The translations under genes and the position numbers were made by a program. DNA of 64,000 nt from Stenotrophomonas sp. MMGLT7 (GTDB taxonomy: Bacteria; Pseudomonadota; Gammaproteobacteria; Xanthomonadales; Xanthomonadaceae): positions 1 through 64,000 of the forward strand of contig NZ_JAJOZS010000010.1 in the NCBI RefSeq assembly GCF_021168555.1. Reading direction: 5' to 3'. The notes under the pieces are model-generated. The model ran no database searches and had not been told where the DNA came from. It was given only the letters and a program-made list of their open reading frames with translations. Of the stretch, positions 1 to 9,146 are shown piece after piece (the first letter of the stretch is position 1; each line of letters begins with the position of its first letter).

Positions 1-487
1 CCGCCTTGGAAGCCGAGTACGGCGAGTTCGGCGCGTAAGGGGTGGTCTCGCTGAACTTGCCGGTGGCCCCCAGCGTGCCGTAGACCTCGTCGGTGGACAC
101 GTGCAGGAAGCGGAACGCCTCGCGCGCACCGGCCGGCAGCGCCTTCCAATGGTCGCGCACCGCCTCCAGTAGGCCCAGGGTGCCGACCACGTTGGTCTGC
201 ACGAACGCGCCGGGACCGTCGATGGAGCGGTCGACGTGGCTCTCGGCGGCGAAGTTCACCACTGCGTCGGGCTTGTGTTCGGCCAGCAGTTGGGCGACGA
301 GCGCGCGGTCGCCGATGTCGCCGTGCACGAACACGTGGTCCGGGTTGCCCTCGAGCGAGGCCAGCGTGTCCAGGTTGCCGGCGTAGGTCAGCGCGTCGAG
401 GTTGATCACGCGGATGCCGCGCGCCACCGCCTCCAGCACGAAGTTACCGCCGATGAAACCGGCGCCGCCGGTTACGAGCCAAGTCAA
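1..487 (-). CDS. rfbB: dTDP-glucose 4,6-dehydratase, N-terminal part (cut by window edge)
   Basis: This enzyme makes dTDP-4-keto-6-deoxyglucose, the precursor of dTDP-rhamnose, in the cytosol. The 162 visible residues open with the NAD-binding TGGAGFIG motif at residues 6-13, carry the family signatures [12 protein letters not shown] and HVSTDEVYG, and reach the catalytic Tyr157-x3-Lys161 pair (YSASK) at the edge. The C-terminal half lies outside. No ATG is available: an in-frame TGA sits three codons upstream, so the start must be TTG, either at 490 or, preferred, at 487. The gene itself is GC-rich, but everything upstream of its start codon is AT-rich. It is the last gene of the polysaccharide cluster seen here. 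The assignment is very secure; the exact start is slightly less so. Confidence 0.95.
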   Translation of the reverse strand, partial: MTWLVTGGAGFIGGNFVLEAVARGIRVINLDALTYAGNLDTLASLEGNPDHVFVHGDIGDRALVAQLLAEHKPDAVVNFAAESHVDRSIDGPGAFVQTNVVGTLGLLEAVRDHWKALPAGAREAFRFLHVSTDEVYGTLGATGKFSETTPYAPNSPYSASKA

Positions 488-493
488 CAAAAA

Positions 494-499
494 TCACCT
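494..499 (-). promoter_or_regulatory. Shine-Dalgarno that supports the rfbB TTG start
   Basis: On the minus strand AGGTGA lies six bases before the TTG at 487 and three before the TTG at 490. The spacing favours 487. This is the only good ribosome-binding match near an rfbB start, and no ATG exists in frame. Confidence 0.5.
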
Positions 500-551
500 A
501 TATCGTCTATCAATAGAAAAATGGAGCACGCAAGATACAAATATCATCAAC

Positions 552-1574
552 TCAAGTCCATTCATCAGGGCAATCCCTCTTCCAATCCTCCATTGCAGAA
601 TTCAAATCATATAAATAAGGATACCCCGTGGACTCAAGAAACTTCGGAATAATGTTATTAGATCGAACTAGCTTATGAATTCGCACAGGACTGAAGGGGT
701 GCTTCAAATGAAATGGCTTCATCACCGCATCAATCACATGAGCAACGCAAAGTAACGCAGAATATGGAACATTTAATACAACCCGCTTAACGTCCGAAAC
801 ATTACAAACCGCCGCAACATATTCAGAAATGGAAGGTCCCGGATTCATCGACCCATTAAACAAGGCAACCCCTCCACCATTTTTTGCTTGTCGTGAAAAC
901 ACCCACCAAAAAGCAGCACACAGTTCTTTAACATAGATGCCGGCTTTTCGTGTATCTCGATTGCCCATATAGAAAAAATAACCTTTCCGCACCGCCTTCA
1001 CCAATCTTGTTACATTTCCCCCCTCACCTGGCCCGAATACGACTCCCGGCCGAGCGATCACCAATGTCCTTCGCCTTGGATCTCCGGCTTGCCAAACTAA
1101 ATGAATTTTTTCAGCAACTAACTTCGAAGAACCATAGGCGGTAACTGGCACCGGCAAAGTGGCTTCATCCTTTACATCTTCGCTGATGCCATACGGCGAG
1201 ATCGAGGACGTGAAAATTATATTGTCACACTTCATATCTTGAGCCCAGACAACCACATTCTCGGCACCTTTCAAATTAGTATTGAAATATTCTTGATCGA
1301 CATGTCCAGGTTCGCGATGAACAGCAGCAAAATTAGCTATCAAAGTGATATTATCGACTGGTTTCCAATCGATACTTAAGCGTACGTCGCCCCGAATGAA
1401 TTCTATTTTTGAACCATGACGTTCCATCAATCGTGAACGATAGGGAAATGGCTTTTCCTGATACGACTCCATGTCATACAAGTAAATCTTTTCAAATCCG
1501 CCCTCACGCAAGAGAAAATCGGCAAAAAAACAACCTATGAATCCAGAACCACCAAAAATAACTGCGCAAGACAT
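552..1574 (-). CDS. NAD-dependent epimerase/dehydratase, extended SDR family
   Basis: A 340-residue nucleotide-sugar modifying enzyme, probably a 4-epimerase, reductase or dehydratase that supplies a sugar for the surface polysaccharide. The N-terminal Rossmann motif GGSGFIG is at residues 8-14, and the catalytic pair is Tyr147-x3-Lys151 (AYGSSK). The length fits the extended short-chain dehydrogenase family. The substrate cannot be read from the sequence. Codon use is AT-rich, like the genes up to about 11,000 and unlike the GC-rich rfbB next door. It is 64 bases upstream of rfbB and 15 bases downstream of the GT2 gene, so it is probably in the same transcript. Confidence 0.85.
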   Translation of the reverse strand: MSCAVIFGGSGFIGCFFADFLLREGGFEKIYLYDMESYQEKPFPYRSRLMERHGSKIEFIRGDVRLSIDWKPVDNITLIANFAAVHREPGHVDQEYFNTNLKGAENVVVWAQDMKCDNIIFTSSISPYGISEDVKDEATLPVPVTAYGSSKLVAEKIHLVWQAGDPRRRTLVIARPGVVFGPGEGGNVTRLVKAVRKGYFFYMGNRDTRKAGIYVKELCAAFWWVFSRQAKNGGGVALFNGSMNPGPSISEYVAAVCNVSDVKRVVLNVPYSALLCVAHVIDAVMKPFHLKHPFSPVRIHKLVRSNNIIPKFLESTGYPYLYDLNSAMEDWKRDCPDEWT

Positions 1575-1589
1575 TCCAATTTCCTCCAG

Positions 1590-2516
1590 TTAAATCCAAC
1601 CAAAAATAGCGGAAATGGCTAGGACAGCTCTATCGGAAAGCCGGCGACGTCCGCGCTTGAACAACAAACATGCGAAGCTCAGTCTTCGCTGAATACTATC
1701 GGGACGATCGAGAATCACAGCGAAATCCTTAGGAATCACGCCTGGCCCGCCGATCTCGATGATTGCAGCGGCAATTAGGCGGACTTGACTGACGTACCAA
1801 CCACTTCTTATCAACTGCAGTCGTTTCTTTACACCAGACCACGCTCCACGAGCCCCTGTGTCATTTCCTCCATGTTGGCGATATTTCAGATATGAGTCAC
1901 TATCGAATATCCAGCCACGATCTAGCGCCCTACTAATTGCATAAATAAACCAATCATGATAATGGACCCCTGAATAATTCAACCTTGGATTCCTCAAGAC
2001 TTTCTGGACTTGGGCTACAAAATCGCTTCTCAGCACGAAAGAACATCCCTGACCAGCCCCCTCAAACAGAAAATCAATATCCGTGACATTCGGATTCTGG
2101 CGAAGCATCTTGGCAGAGCCATCTGCCCAGAATGCCTCCACTGCACATGAATAGCCTGCTACAGAAGATGATTCAAGCTTACCTACCGCACTCAATAACT
2201 TGTTATGCGACCAGATATCATCTTGATCGCTAAAAGCAACATAATCGCATTTACCTGTATCTATGATTTTTAATAAGCGCAAGAAATTCTGTCCCGCACC
2301 ACCAGACTGCTCTTTAAATCGGACAATTTCACATACCTCAAGATACTGGGATTCAATAAAATCAGCACTCCCATCTCCGGAACAATCGTCCCCTACAATC
2401 AAACTGACCCGAACACCCTGTTGATTAAGAATACTATCAATCTGTTCTTTGAGCCAAACTTTACCGTTATAGACACCGAGAACAACGAGAACATGCTTCA
2501 TATTAGTCATATTCAT
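1590..2516 (-). CDS. Glycosyltransferase family 2 (rhamnosyltransferase-like)
   Basis: A 308-residue cytosolic or membrane-peripheral glycosyltransferase of the GT-A fold. It starts with the family 2 opening (VVLGVYNG near residues 11-18), has the first acidic nucleotide-binding motif DDCSGDGS at 43-50 and a second motif SDQDDIW at 96-102 that is typical of RgpF/WbbL-like rhamnosyltransferases. A rhamnose donor would fit with rfbB in the cluster, but that is inference. ATG codons at residues 1, 3 and 6 make the start uncertain by a few residues. Confidence 0.85.
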   Translation of the reverse strand: MNMTNMKHVLVVLGVYNGKVWLKEQIDSILNQQGVRVSLIVGDDCSGDGSADFIESQYLEVCEIVRFKEQSGGAGQNFLRLLKIIDTGKCDYVAFSDQDDIWSHNKLLSAVGKLESSSVAGYSCAVEAFWADGSAKMLRQNPNVTDIDFLFEGAGQGCSFVLRSDFVAQVQKVLRNPRLNYSGVHYHDWFIYAISRALDRGWIFDSDSYLKYRQHGGNDTGARGAWSGVKKRLQLIRSGWYVSQVRLIAAAIIEIGGPGVIPKDFAVILDRPDSIQRRLSFACLLFKRGRRRLSDRAVLAISAIFGWI

Positions 2517-2658
2517 ATTATTTAAGCATCAGCCCCCTTGGACGCAATAATAACCTACAGCTCAAAACAAGAGCGCACTATCAATATTCAACGAATAACC
2601 TAGGCTTACAGCAATACATAGATCATAACATGCTAAGAAAGCAAACCATTATGGATAT

Positions 2659-3957
2659 TTAAGAAATCTTAATCAACTCAGAATTTCGCAAACTTTCAGA
2701 GTCGCGACCGATTTTAACTTGATGCAGATATTTTCCATAAAACACCCAAAACAAAAGCATGGCTTTATGTGTGACGAGTGCATCGATAAATATAGAACTC
2801 AGCACTAAAACCAACAGATAACCACGCAAAAGTCGATCATCTACACTCCGGTACAGAATAAACAAAAAGGAGATATAGAGAATGAATCCTATCAAGCCCA
2901 CTTCAATCAAAAGACGAACAAAATTTCCATCTACAGCAAATCCAGCAAATGAAGGCCCAAGTCCGAAGACCGCAGAGTCAAGACTACCAAGAGAAGACTT
3001 TATTAAAGTAGCCCACCTATTAAATCTAATATATGCACTAACGTCGCCATCGGCTTGTGAAAATTCATCTACAGCATCGCCGTAGGTCATATCACGATAA
3101 TCAGCAGATGTCTTGACGGCTGTACTGTTGGAAACTATAGACTTAATAACATCCATTGTTCCACTATCTAACGCCTGTTCAAACCTAGATAAAACCCCAT
3201 CAGAACTTGAACTGAAGCTAAAAGTCCCAATAACAAAAACAAAACACAAAGCTAAAGCAGATAAAAAAACAAAAGAGAACCGCCTGGCGCTATTTAAAAT
3301 ATTTCTAAAGAATATACGCAAATATAAGCCAAGAAAAACTACAACCAGAGCTACAATGGTAACCCTGGACTGAGTAAACACTAGTAATAGAAAAGAAGCA
3401 GCCGCCCAAACGAATGCCTTATATTCCAAAAAATAAAGGCACATAAATGCCGCCAACAAGGCAAGTTCCCAAGGCCCCCCCGTGTTGGCTATTGCCCGAT
3501 TAAAACTAAAAGAAGTGACTCCGCCAATAACCCCCAAGAACTGCCCAACAACAAGAATAGAGGAATAAATCAAATATAAGCAAATCCACCTCCTGAAGTT
3601 GAAGTTAGATTTCGCCAGCATATACCCCAGATACGCATAAAAAGAATACTCCAGATGCCTCAAGGCAAACAACAGTCCAGATATAAGCTCTATTCTCCCA
3701 ACGAAAAAATTGTAGAATACCGATAAGCAAGACCATAAAATAAAAACAAAGAAAACAATTAACGCACGACTCACCCTCGCCAACTTATTAGTCAGCAACT
3801 GATGAACCGCTAGACAACCTAGTATTACAGCAAGAAAATCGTCAGGACGAATCCGCCCCCAACTTTCTACAAGATTCAGTTTGAACCCAAACAAACTATA
3901 GATAAAAACAAAAGAGTAGAATAATTTACTCACCCGCCACCCCTGTATTCGACCCAC
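2659..3957 (-). CDS. wzy: O-antigen/EPS polymerase, Wzy-like
   Basis: A 432-residue polytopic inner-membrane protein with about ten to twelve hydrophobic segments spread over its length and a large hydrophilic loop near residues 245-320, the layout of Wzy/O-antigen ligase family polymerases. Wzy proteins join lipid-linked repeat units on the periplasmic face. Sequence similarity within the family is low, so the call rests on topology and on the position among Wzx, glycosyltransferases and Wzc. A GTG at residue 9 is an alternative start. Strongly AT-rich. Confidence 0.72.
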   Translation of the reverse strand: MGRIQGWRVSKLFYSFVFIYSLFGFKLNLVESWGRIRPDDFLAVILGCLAVHQLLTNKLARVSRALIVFFVFILWSCLSVFYNFFVGRIELISGLLFALRHLEYSFYAYLGYMLAKSNFNFRRWICLYLIYSSILVVGQFLGVIGGVTSFSFNRAIANTGGPWELALLAAFMCLYFLEYKAFVWAAASFLLLVFTQSRVTIVALVVVFLGLYLRIFFRNILNSARRFSFVFLSALALCFVFVIGTFSFSSSSDGVLSRFEQALDSGTMDVIKSIVSNSTAVKTSADYRDMTYGDAVDEFSQADGDVSAYIRFNRWATLIKSSLGSLDSAVFGLGPSFAGFAVDGNFVRLLIEVGLIGFILYISFLFILYRSVDDRLLRGYLLVLVLSSIFIDALVTHKAMLLFWVFYGKYLHQVKIGRDSESLRNSELIKIS

Positions 3958-4045
3958 GGGAAACTAAAACCACTGCTATTTTCAAAAAAATGTCGCCTAT
4001 GAATTAGCTCGACACTTAAATGTCCCACCAATTCTGCGCCGAGCG

Positions 4046-5248
4046 TTAACCCGCACTTAACAAATCGCTATAGGCACGCATATAAGACTTTGCTGAATAT
4101 GAAATACTAAATTCAAGGATATCATCATTATTGACATCCCCGTAATTGGAATACTCATCAAAAATCATCCTGACACATGAGTAAAATTCACCATCGTTAC
4201 ACACCACTCCAAATCTACTGCTTTTAATTTGCTCTGGCAGCCCTCCCTTGTTGGACACAACAACAGGGAGCCCTCTAATTATTGCTTCCATAGCCACTCG
4301 GCCAAATGGCTCATTATACGAAGATGGAACAACAATACAGTCGACCATGTCATAGAAATCCGAAGACTTCATATATCCGACAAAGTCTATCCAGGGCATT
4401 AAATCCTTAACCTTCGACTCCATTTCCGGGTAAATTTCTAGAAAATCATCCCTAAATCCTCCCGCTATGATTAATTTAGTTCCTCGTTTCCCTCTATAGA
4501 AAGAGTCGATAAGTACATCGATCCCTTTTTCTTTCGAAAAACGACCAATGTACCCCGCCACTCGCGACTCTCTTTGTCGGATACCTTCGTTCACCGAATT
4601 AACAGCAAAGCCATTATATATGACACGCCGATTTGCTTTTTCAAAAAAAGCAAAATTAGCATGCGCATTTAACATATACTTGCTATTAAAAACAACGCTT
4701 TTTAAAGGGCGTGACAGCCACCTTTTATAAGTTAACTCCATTCTAGCAACAAGACCCATCCTATTATGATCACCTCTATACCATGATTGGCGATCTAATA
4801 AATAAAAATCCCGAGTGGTGTGAATAACCCGAACCCCCAATAAACGACAAGCACAAAAAATCCAGGGAGAGACACCTTTTATGTTATTAGTGTGAAGTAT
4901 ATCCCCTCCTTCACTCTTTACCAGCCGCACAACCCTAATTGCCATTGGAATATTTAAAAGATCGATTAAGTTCCAAAAAACCTTCATTAATAAATTTCTT
5001 TTCTTTGCCGAAAATGGCCAAAATATATTCCAGAGAGGAATTTTCTTTATTCGTACTCCACAATATTCAAAAATCTCAACGCCTTTAGATGGATCGTTTA
5101 ATGCAAGCATGCATACATTTACATCGTTCTTTAGCAGCTCACTAGCCAATTCCAGACAAGAAAATTCACTCCCTCCGTGCATTTCTGGATATGAAGTAGT
5201 ATTAAAAATCACCACCTTCGCCCCACCCAAATAAATATTTTCGCTCAC
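4046..5248 (-). CDS. Glycosyltransferase family 4 (GT-B fold)
   Basis: A 400-residue transferase that adds one sugar to the lipid-linked repeat unit on the cytosolic face. The N-terminal half has the family 4 acceptor-domain start with HGGSEFS. The C-terminal GT1 domain shows FSKEKGIDVLIDSF and the E-x7-E donor-binding motif within PSSYNEPFGRVAMEA. It is AT-rich, like its neighbours. The sugar specificity is not visible. Confidence 0.88.
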   Translation of the reverse strand: MSENIYLGGAKVVIFNTTSYPEMHGGSEFSCLELASELLKNDVNVCMLALNDPSKGVEIFEYCGVRIKKIPLWNIFWPFSAKKRNLLMKVFWNLIDLLNIPMAIRVVRLVKSEGGDILHTNNIKGVSPWIFCACRLLGVRVIHTTRDFYLLDRQSWYRGDHNRMGLVARMELTYKRWLSRPLKSVVFNSKYMLNAHANFAFFEKANRRVIYNGFAVNSVNEGIRQRESRVAGYIGRFSKEKGIDVLIDSFYRGKRGTKLIIAGGFRDDFLEIYPEMESKVKDLMPWIDFVGYMKSSDFYDMVDCIVVPSSYNEPFGRVAMEAIIRGLPVVVSNKGGLPEQIKSSRFGVVCNDGEFYSCVRMIFDEYSNYGDVNNDDILEFSISYSAKSYMRAYSDLLSAG

Positions 5249-5373
5249 TTAAACCACCTTAGATCCCGATATTAATTCCACCCAATCAGCCGCTAGAACT
5301 TATACGTCATCGCAGGCATGAAATAAATTATATATGCCCTAAGACCCGATTTCTCTGATCTTAGATTAAATTT

Positions 5374-6278
5374 CTAATTTTTTAAAATTGTGACTACGAT
5401 CGCCCACTTCAGTAGAAAGTAATGAACCAACGGATTCTGCACAGGGCGCATGGTTAATGTAGTGGCATAGACTTGGTCGGGCGTTTTCATCTTCAACGCC
5501 TGATGCGGTCGCTGCCGGTTGTAGAACCCGATCAAGTCGCCGATCACGCGCAGGGCGTGGCTCTGGCTCTCGAACCGGTGGCGCTGGCGGTGGCGGTGGA
5601 CGCATTGCTTCTTCAGCCTATGGATCACCCGTTCCACCATCCCGTTCTGCTGTGGACAGTGCGGTGTGATGGACTCCTGCTTCAGTCCGTAGCTGCGCAC
5701 CAGACGGGTGTAGTCCCGGCTAGTGAAGACCAGGCCGTTGTCCGAGCGCAGCAGGAACGGCTCCTCCCGGCCCAGCGTGCCGAACCGATTGATCAAGGCC
5801 TGTACCAGGGCCGCCACGGACGTGCTGGCATTGCCGGTGCGTGATGCTGCCAGCCCAGCGGGCTACTGGGAATGAACAAAAACACGGTACAGCGGATCTT
5901 CCAACTCTAGGGCTGGCAGGTACGCAAGCGAGCCGTAGGCCATCGTCCCCGGATCGAGGGCGCTGGTTCGGTTGCCACGGGCACCGAACCAGCGCTGGAC
6001 CCCAGACCTGTGCCGAATCTGGGGTGGCAAGGATGGCTGGCTGAGTCTTGCACTAATGATCGACTGTCATACCCGACCCCGGCGTCCGATAGCCGAACGA
6101 CGGCACGACCTTGATCAGCTCCCGAATCGGTTCGGCCAGCTCCGGTTTCACCTTCGGCGTTGCCTTGACGGATTCGTAGTAAACACTGCGCCGGCCGGCC
6201 CACGCCGAACCACTGGCACAGCTTCACCATCGATACCTCGAACCCGTATTCCCTCAAGCCCTGCTGGATCGAGGCCAT
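5374..6278 (-). pseudogene. IS3-family transposase OrfB, broken and internally inverted
   Basis: The N-terminal part reads on the minus strand from 6278 (MASIQQGLREYGFEVSM) with a frameshift soon after WFGVGR. The C-terminal part, from about 5857 down to 5374, keeps the integrase core: LRSDNGLVFTSR with the second catalytic Asp, and NGMVERV with the catalytic Glu, then RPHQALKMKTP. The middle part, with the first catalytic Asp (WTPDLCRIWGG), reads on the plus strand. The DDE triad therefore cannot be made in one protein. Confidence 0.85.
5858..6080 (+). other. Inverted internal segment of the IS3 orfB
   Basis: Here the expected OrfB sequence runs on the plus strand while both flanks run on the minus strand. 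Readable pieces are GLLGMNKNTVQRIFQL, then a TAG stop, GWQVRKRAVGHRPRIE, and after a frameshift APNQRWTPDLCRIWGG and SLALMIDCHTR. The left junction sits in a small palindrome (AGCCC-AGC-GGGCT at 5852-5864); the right junction is near 6077-6083. Confidence 0.8.
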
Positions 6279-6279
6279 C

Positions 6280-6599
6280 AGCTCTCGTCCTTACCCAGTA
6301 GGGCTGCCAACTTTCTTCGGCTACACAACTCCAGCATCGCCTCGCCGTAGGCCTCCTGCAGGTCCTTGAGCTGACGCTCGTACTACTGCTCTTGCACATC
6401 TTCCGGCTTGACCCGCAGCGCCTTCTCCAGGCCTCGCTTGCGTTCATCGATCCAGCCTTAAATCTCCGCCGGAGTCAGGTCGAACTGCCGGCTGGCCTGC
6501 GCCACCGCCGTCTTGCCCTAAGATGATCTCCAGCACCAAGGCTGACTTGCATTAGGCCGTCCAGCGCTTGATCTGTTCCTCGTCCATCACTTCGCTCAT
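6280..6599 (-). pseudogene. IS3-family OrfA, broken
   Basis: The start MSEVMDEEQIKRWTA is clear at 6599 with a GGAGAC ribosome-binding site, but a TAA follows at once. Later pieces in other frames match an IS3 OrfA helix-turn-helix and coiled-coil protein: LVLEII, then SRQFDLTPAEI-like residues, then a Glu/Leu-rich stretch read through stops and shifts down to about 6300. It is non-functional as it stands. Confidence 0.7.
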
Positions 6600-6696
6600 C
6601 GGTGTCTCCTTCGAAAACTAACACCTGAGCAGAAATTCAGTGGGTCATTACAAGAATCCTGATTAGCTAAGCTCTCGCTCTTGGTAACACCCTAGG

Positions 6697-7365
6697 TCAT
6701 CGTATATCTTGCTTCTGATGGTTTCGCACAACTCGCGCAGGCACGCCAACTGCAACCGAACCAGCCGGTAACGATTTCGTCACGACGGCACCTGCACCTA
6801 CTACGCAATCTTCGCCTAGCACTACACCATCTAATATGGTGACATTATTGCCAAGCCAACAGCGTGCACCAATACTGATACCCTCACGGGTAACTGTTCC
6901 TGAAGTGAAACTACCATCTTCTCCCAGCACATGTTGCTCTGCCGCCAACGCAAGCCCTGCACCGATCTGACAATTTTCGCCAATCGAGATAGGCCCGCCG
7001 ACACCGATCACTGCATTTGGTCCAATGTAAGCTCCAGTACCAATCACCAATCTTGCACCAGGCTCATTAAATCCAGACCGGCATTGTACCCAGGCATTCT
7101 CGCGCAACGTCACTCTGTCCTCGAAGCGACAGGCAGAAATCGAACAAGTTTCAATATAACTATATGCTCCAATTGATACACCACGCCCGAGTTCAAGCTT
7201 AGTTGAGCATATAAACCTTACACCGGCACCAATGAATAATAGTCGCGGCTGACGTAAATGTAAGATCTGCCAAAGCAATCCACGCACCATTGGGCCGAGC
7301 CCCTTTTCAAGCCCATAAAACAAATCCACCCTGTTAGCAAGTAGGCGTTTGATATGAAACCTCAT
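6697..7365 (-). CDS. Acyltransferase with left-handed beta-helix (hexapeptide repeats)
   Basis: A 222-residue O- or N-acyltransferase, probably one that acetylates a sugar of the polysaccharide. From about residue 55 on there are hexapeptide repeats (for example IGAYSYI, IGPNAVIGVGG, IGENCQIGAG, LGNNVTILDGVVLGEDCVVGAGAVV), ending with the typical SVAVGVPARVVR. This is the xenobiotic acetyltransferase/WcaF-like family. No membrane segment is seen. It lies just beyond the IS3 remnant and may have been separated from its promoter-proximal partners by it. Confidence 0.85.
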   Translation of the reverse strand: MRFHIKRLLANRVDLFYGLEKGLGPMVRGLLWQILHLRQPRLLFIGAGVRFICSTKLELGRGVSIGAYSYIETCSISACRFEDRVTLRENAWVQCRSGFNEPGARLVIGTGAYIGPNAVIGVGGPISIGENCQIGAGLALAAEQHVLGEDGSFTSGTVTREGISIGARCWLGNNVTILDGVVLGEDCVVGAGAVVTKSLPAGSVAVGVPARVVRNHQKQDIR

Positions 7366-7535
7366 CGATTTTCACCCATCATTCTATCGATTTCCACTTA
7401 TAGCACCATGATAGAGATCTCTACTCGCAAATGCATCCTTAAATCGAACTCACACGAGTTATGAACCCGATACTTCTGGCATGAATAATAAAATAAAACC
7501 TTGCCCGAACCAAATCAAAATCCATAATTTTGGAT

Positions 7536-8675
7536 TTATTTACTGGCGCGACCGTTAACGGGATTAATATGAATTTCTGATGGCAGAGGCGATTCTAAAG
7601 CCGTGAAAAAAACCCGTGCATATTCAATTGCCGCTTTATGCAATTCTATTGCTTGACTTCGTGCAGCCCGCGCAAGTTCACACCGCCCCTTTTGACATAT
7701 GCTCACTGCCTGCGCTAATCGACTCGCATCAGACTCTAGGTCCATAGTGAGTAACCACGGATAATTTGACATAAGTCGTTCGGAAATACAGCCTCTATCT
7801 GAAGCCAATACCGCTACACCAGCGCTGTATGCTTCCAAAATGACGAGCGGGTCAGCCTCATCTACTAGCATAGTAGGCAAGATAAATAAATCAATTTCTC
7901 TATAGAAACGCGCTTTATCCGCGCCCGTTACCGGACCACGCCATTCGATCTTATCGGGGTAACGAGCAATAGAAGCGTAGATCTGTGCAGAAAGTGACGC
8001 TGCCTTAACAGGGCCAGCCAGCACCAGCCGAATATCACATCCCTGCGCTAGTAATAATTCGGTTAGCTCTAAAACTATCTTTACTCCTTTTTCTGGAGTC
8101 ATTACACTCAGGTGACCAAGCGTAACAGGCCCAGCACGCGCAACTACCAAAGAATCCTCCAATGGCATAGGAAATAAGAAAGCATTTGGCAAAACTAAAA
8201 CATGAGCGCGCTGTTTTAAAGTCAGATAAAGTTGACCATAAGCTTCAGCCATGCGCGCGCTAAAAAAAATATGTCGCTGCTTACTCCCCCCGAATAGACA
8301 GAGCAAACGCGACGATAGCAGAGGACCTAAATTTATTGCTCGATAAGAATGATGATGTACAAAATGGCCGGCCCCACGTAATCTTAATGCCAGCACCGTC
8401 AATAAAAATAGCCAGAGCCCCATCTGTCCCGGTGGTGACGTATAAACTATATCACCTCTCCGCCATTGCAATAAAATAGAGAAAGGATTAATCAGCGCGC
8501 GCAATATTTTCTCTACAGGGTCCCCGCCAATCGGAAGAAATCTTATTTTTCGTGATCTATTGACAAGCAAGGATTGCATTTGATCATTGAATAGCGACTG
8601 TCCATTTATCGGCGGCGACGTTGCCCCAATAAACCAGAGACACCCCATATTTTTACCGTTGTAAGTGTTACTCAT
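7536..8675 (-). CDS. Glycosyltransferase family 4 (GT-B fold)
   Basis: A 379-residue transferase. The GT1 domain has SVMTPEKGVKIVLEL and the donor-binding E-x7-E motif within DEADPLVILEAYSAG, and the C-terminus is the usual amphipathic helix. The N-terminal segment FIGATSPPINGQS is typical of this family. The donor and acceptor are unknown. The gene is AT-rich and stands alone with gaps of 170 and 470 bases on either side. Confidence 0.85.
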   Translation of the reverse strand: MSNTYNGKNMGCLWFIGATSPPINGQSLFNDQMQSLLVNRSRKIRFLPIGGDPVEKILRALINPFSILLQWRRGDIVYTSPPGQMGLWLFLLTVLALRLRGAGHFVHHHSYRAINLGPLLSSRLLCLFGGSKQRHIFFSARMAEAYGQLYLTLKQRAHVLVLPNAFLFPMPLEDSLVVARAGPVTLGHLSVMTPEKGVKIVLELTELLLAQGCDIRLVLAGPVKAASLSAQIYASIARYPDKIEWRGPVTGADKARFYREIDLFILPTMLVDEADPLVILEAYSAGVAVLASDRGCISERLMSNYPWLLTMDLESDASRLAQAVSICQKGRCELARAARSQAIELHKAAIEYARVFFTALESPLPSEIHINPVNGRASK

Positions 8676-9146
8676 TTTTTCACCGCCACCTCAAACTCAA
8701 AAATTCCTTATTTGATGCCAAGCTAACGAAGTACCCTCTAACCGATAAACTTATTTCCCGCATACCAATAACACCCTCATAAATTTACAGATGATCGCCT
8801 TGATCGCATTCTAACAAAGCCTCCCACGAAAATTAGTAGATTCACAAAAACCTAATAGGACGACGACAGAAGAAAGAGAAATGTGGGCTCCGAAGTAGCC
8901 ATATCTATGCATCCCCCGCCCGCCGATGGATCCCAGATAAGCATCTTCAAACGAACCATGCAACTGCGAACTCATAAGATTAGCTACAATCATATCGAAA
9001 AGCATGCTTAATCGACCGCTTGAATAATACTTCTTTTACCCCCTTAAGATCCTCAGATCACTTGGACCATGGGAATCAATCAGTCACAAGCATAAGAATT
9101 TTTGTATGGGATGGGCAGAAAAATCCACGTATTTATGATGGCCGAC
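8676..9146 (-). other. Gap without a supported gene, AT-rich
   Basis: No open frame here has family features. The longest minus-strand frame (64 codons, 8811-9005) shows no recognisable motif. Possibly a decayed gene of the cluster or an untranslated spacer. Confidence 0.4.

Larger units (their letters stand above)
5396..6652 (-). mobile_element. Degenerate IS3-family insertion sequence with an inverted core
   Basis: The segment holds remains of an IS3-type orfA and orfB pair. The probable right end near 6628-6652 reads (minus strand) as a terminal-repeat-like TGTAATGACCCACTGAATTT. The left end near 5396-5430 has a weakly similar CCCACTTCAGTAGAAA. Both reading frames are broken by stops and frameshifts, and a central piece of about 220 bases is flipped, so the element cannot encode an active transposase. 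It is GC-rich inside an AT-rich neighbourhood and separates two glycosyltransferase/acyltransferase blocks. The ends are approximate. Confidence 0.8.

Noticed and set aside
8811..9005. 64-codon frame as a gene
   Set aside because: No ribosome-binding site, motif or homologous feature could be seen; isolated in an AT-rich gap.
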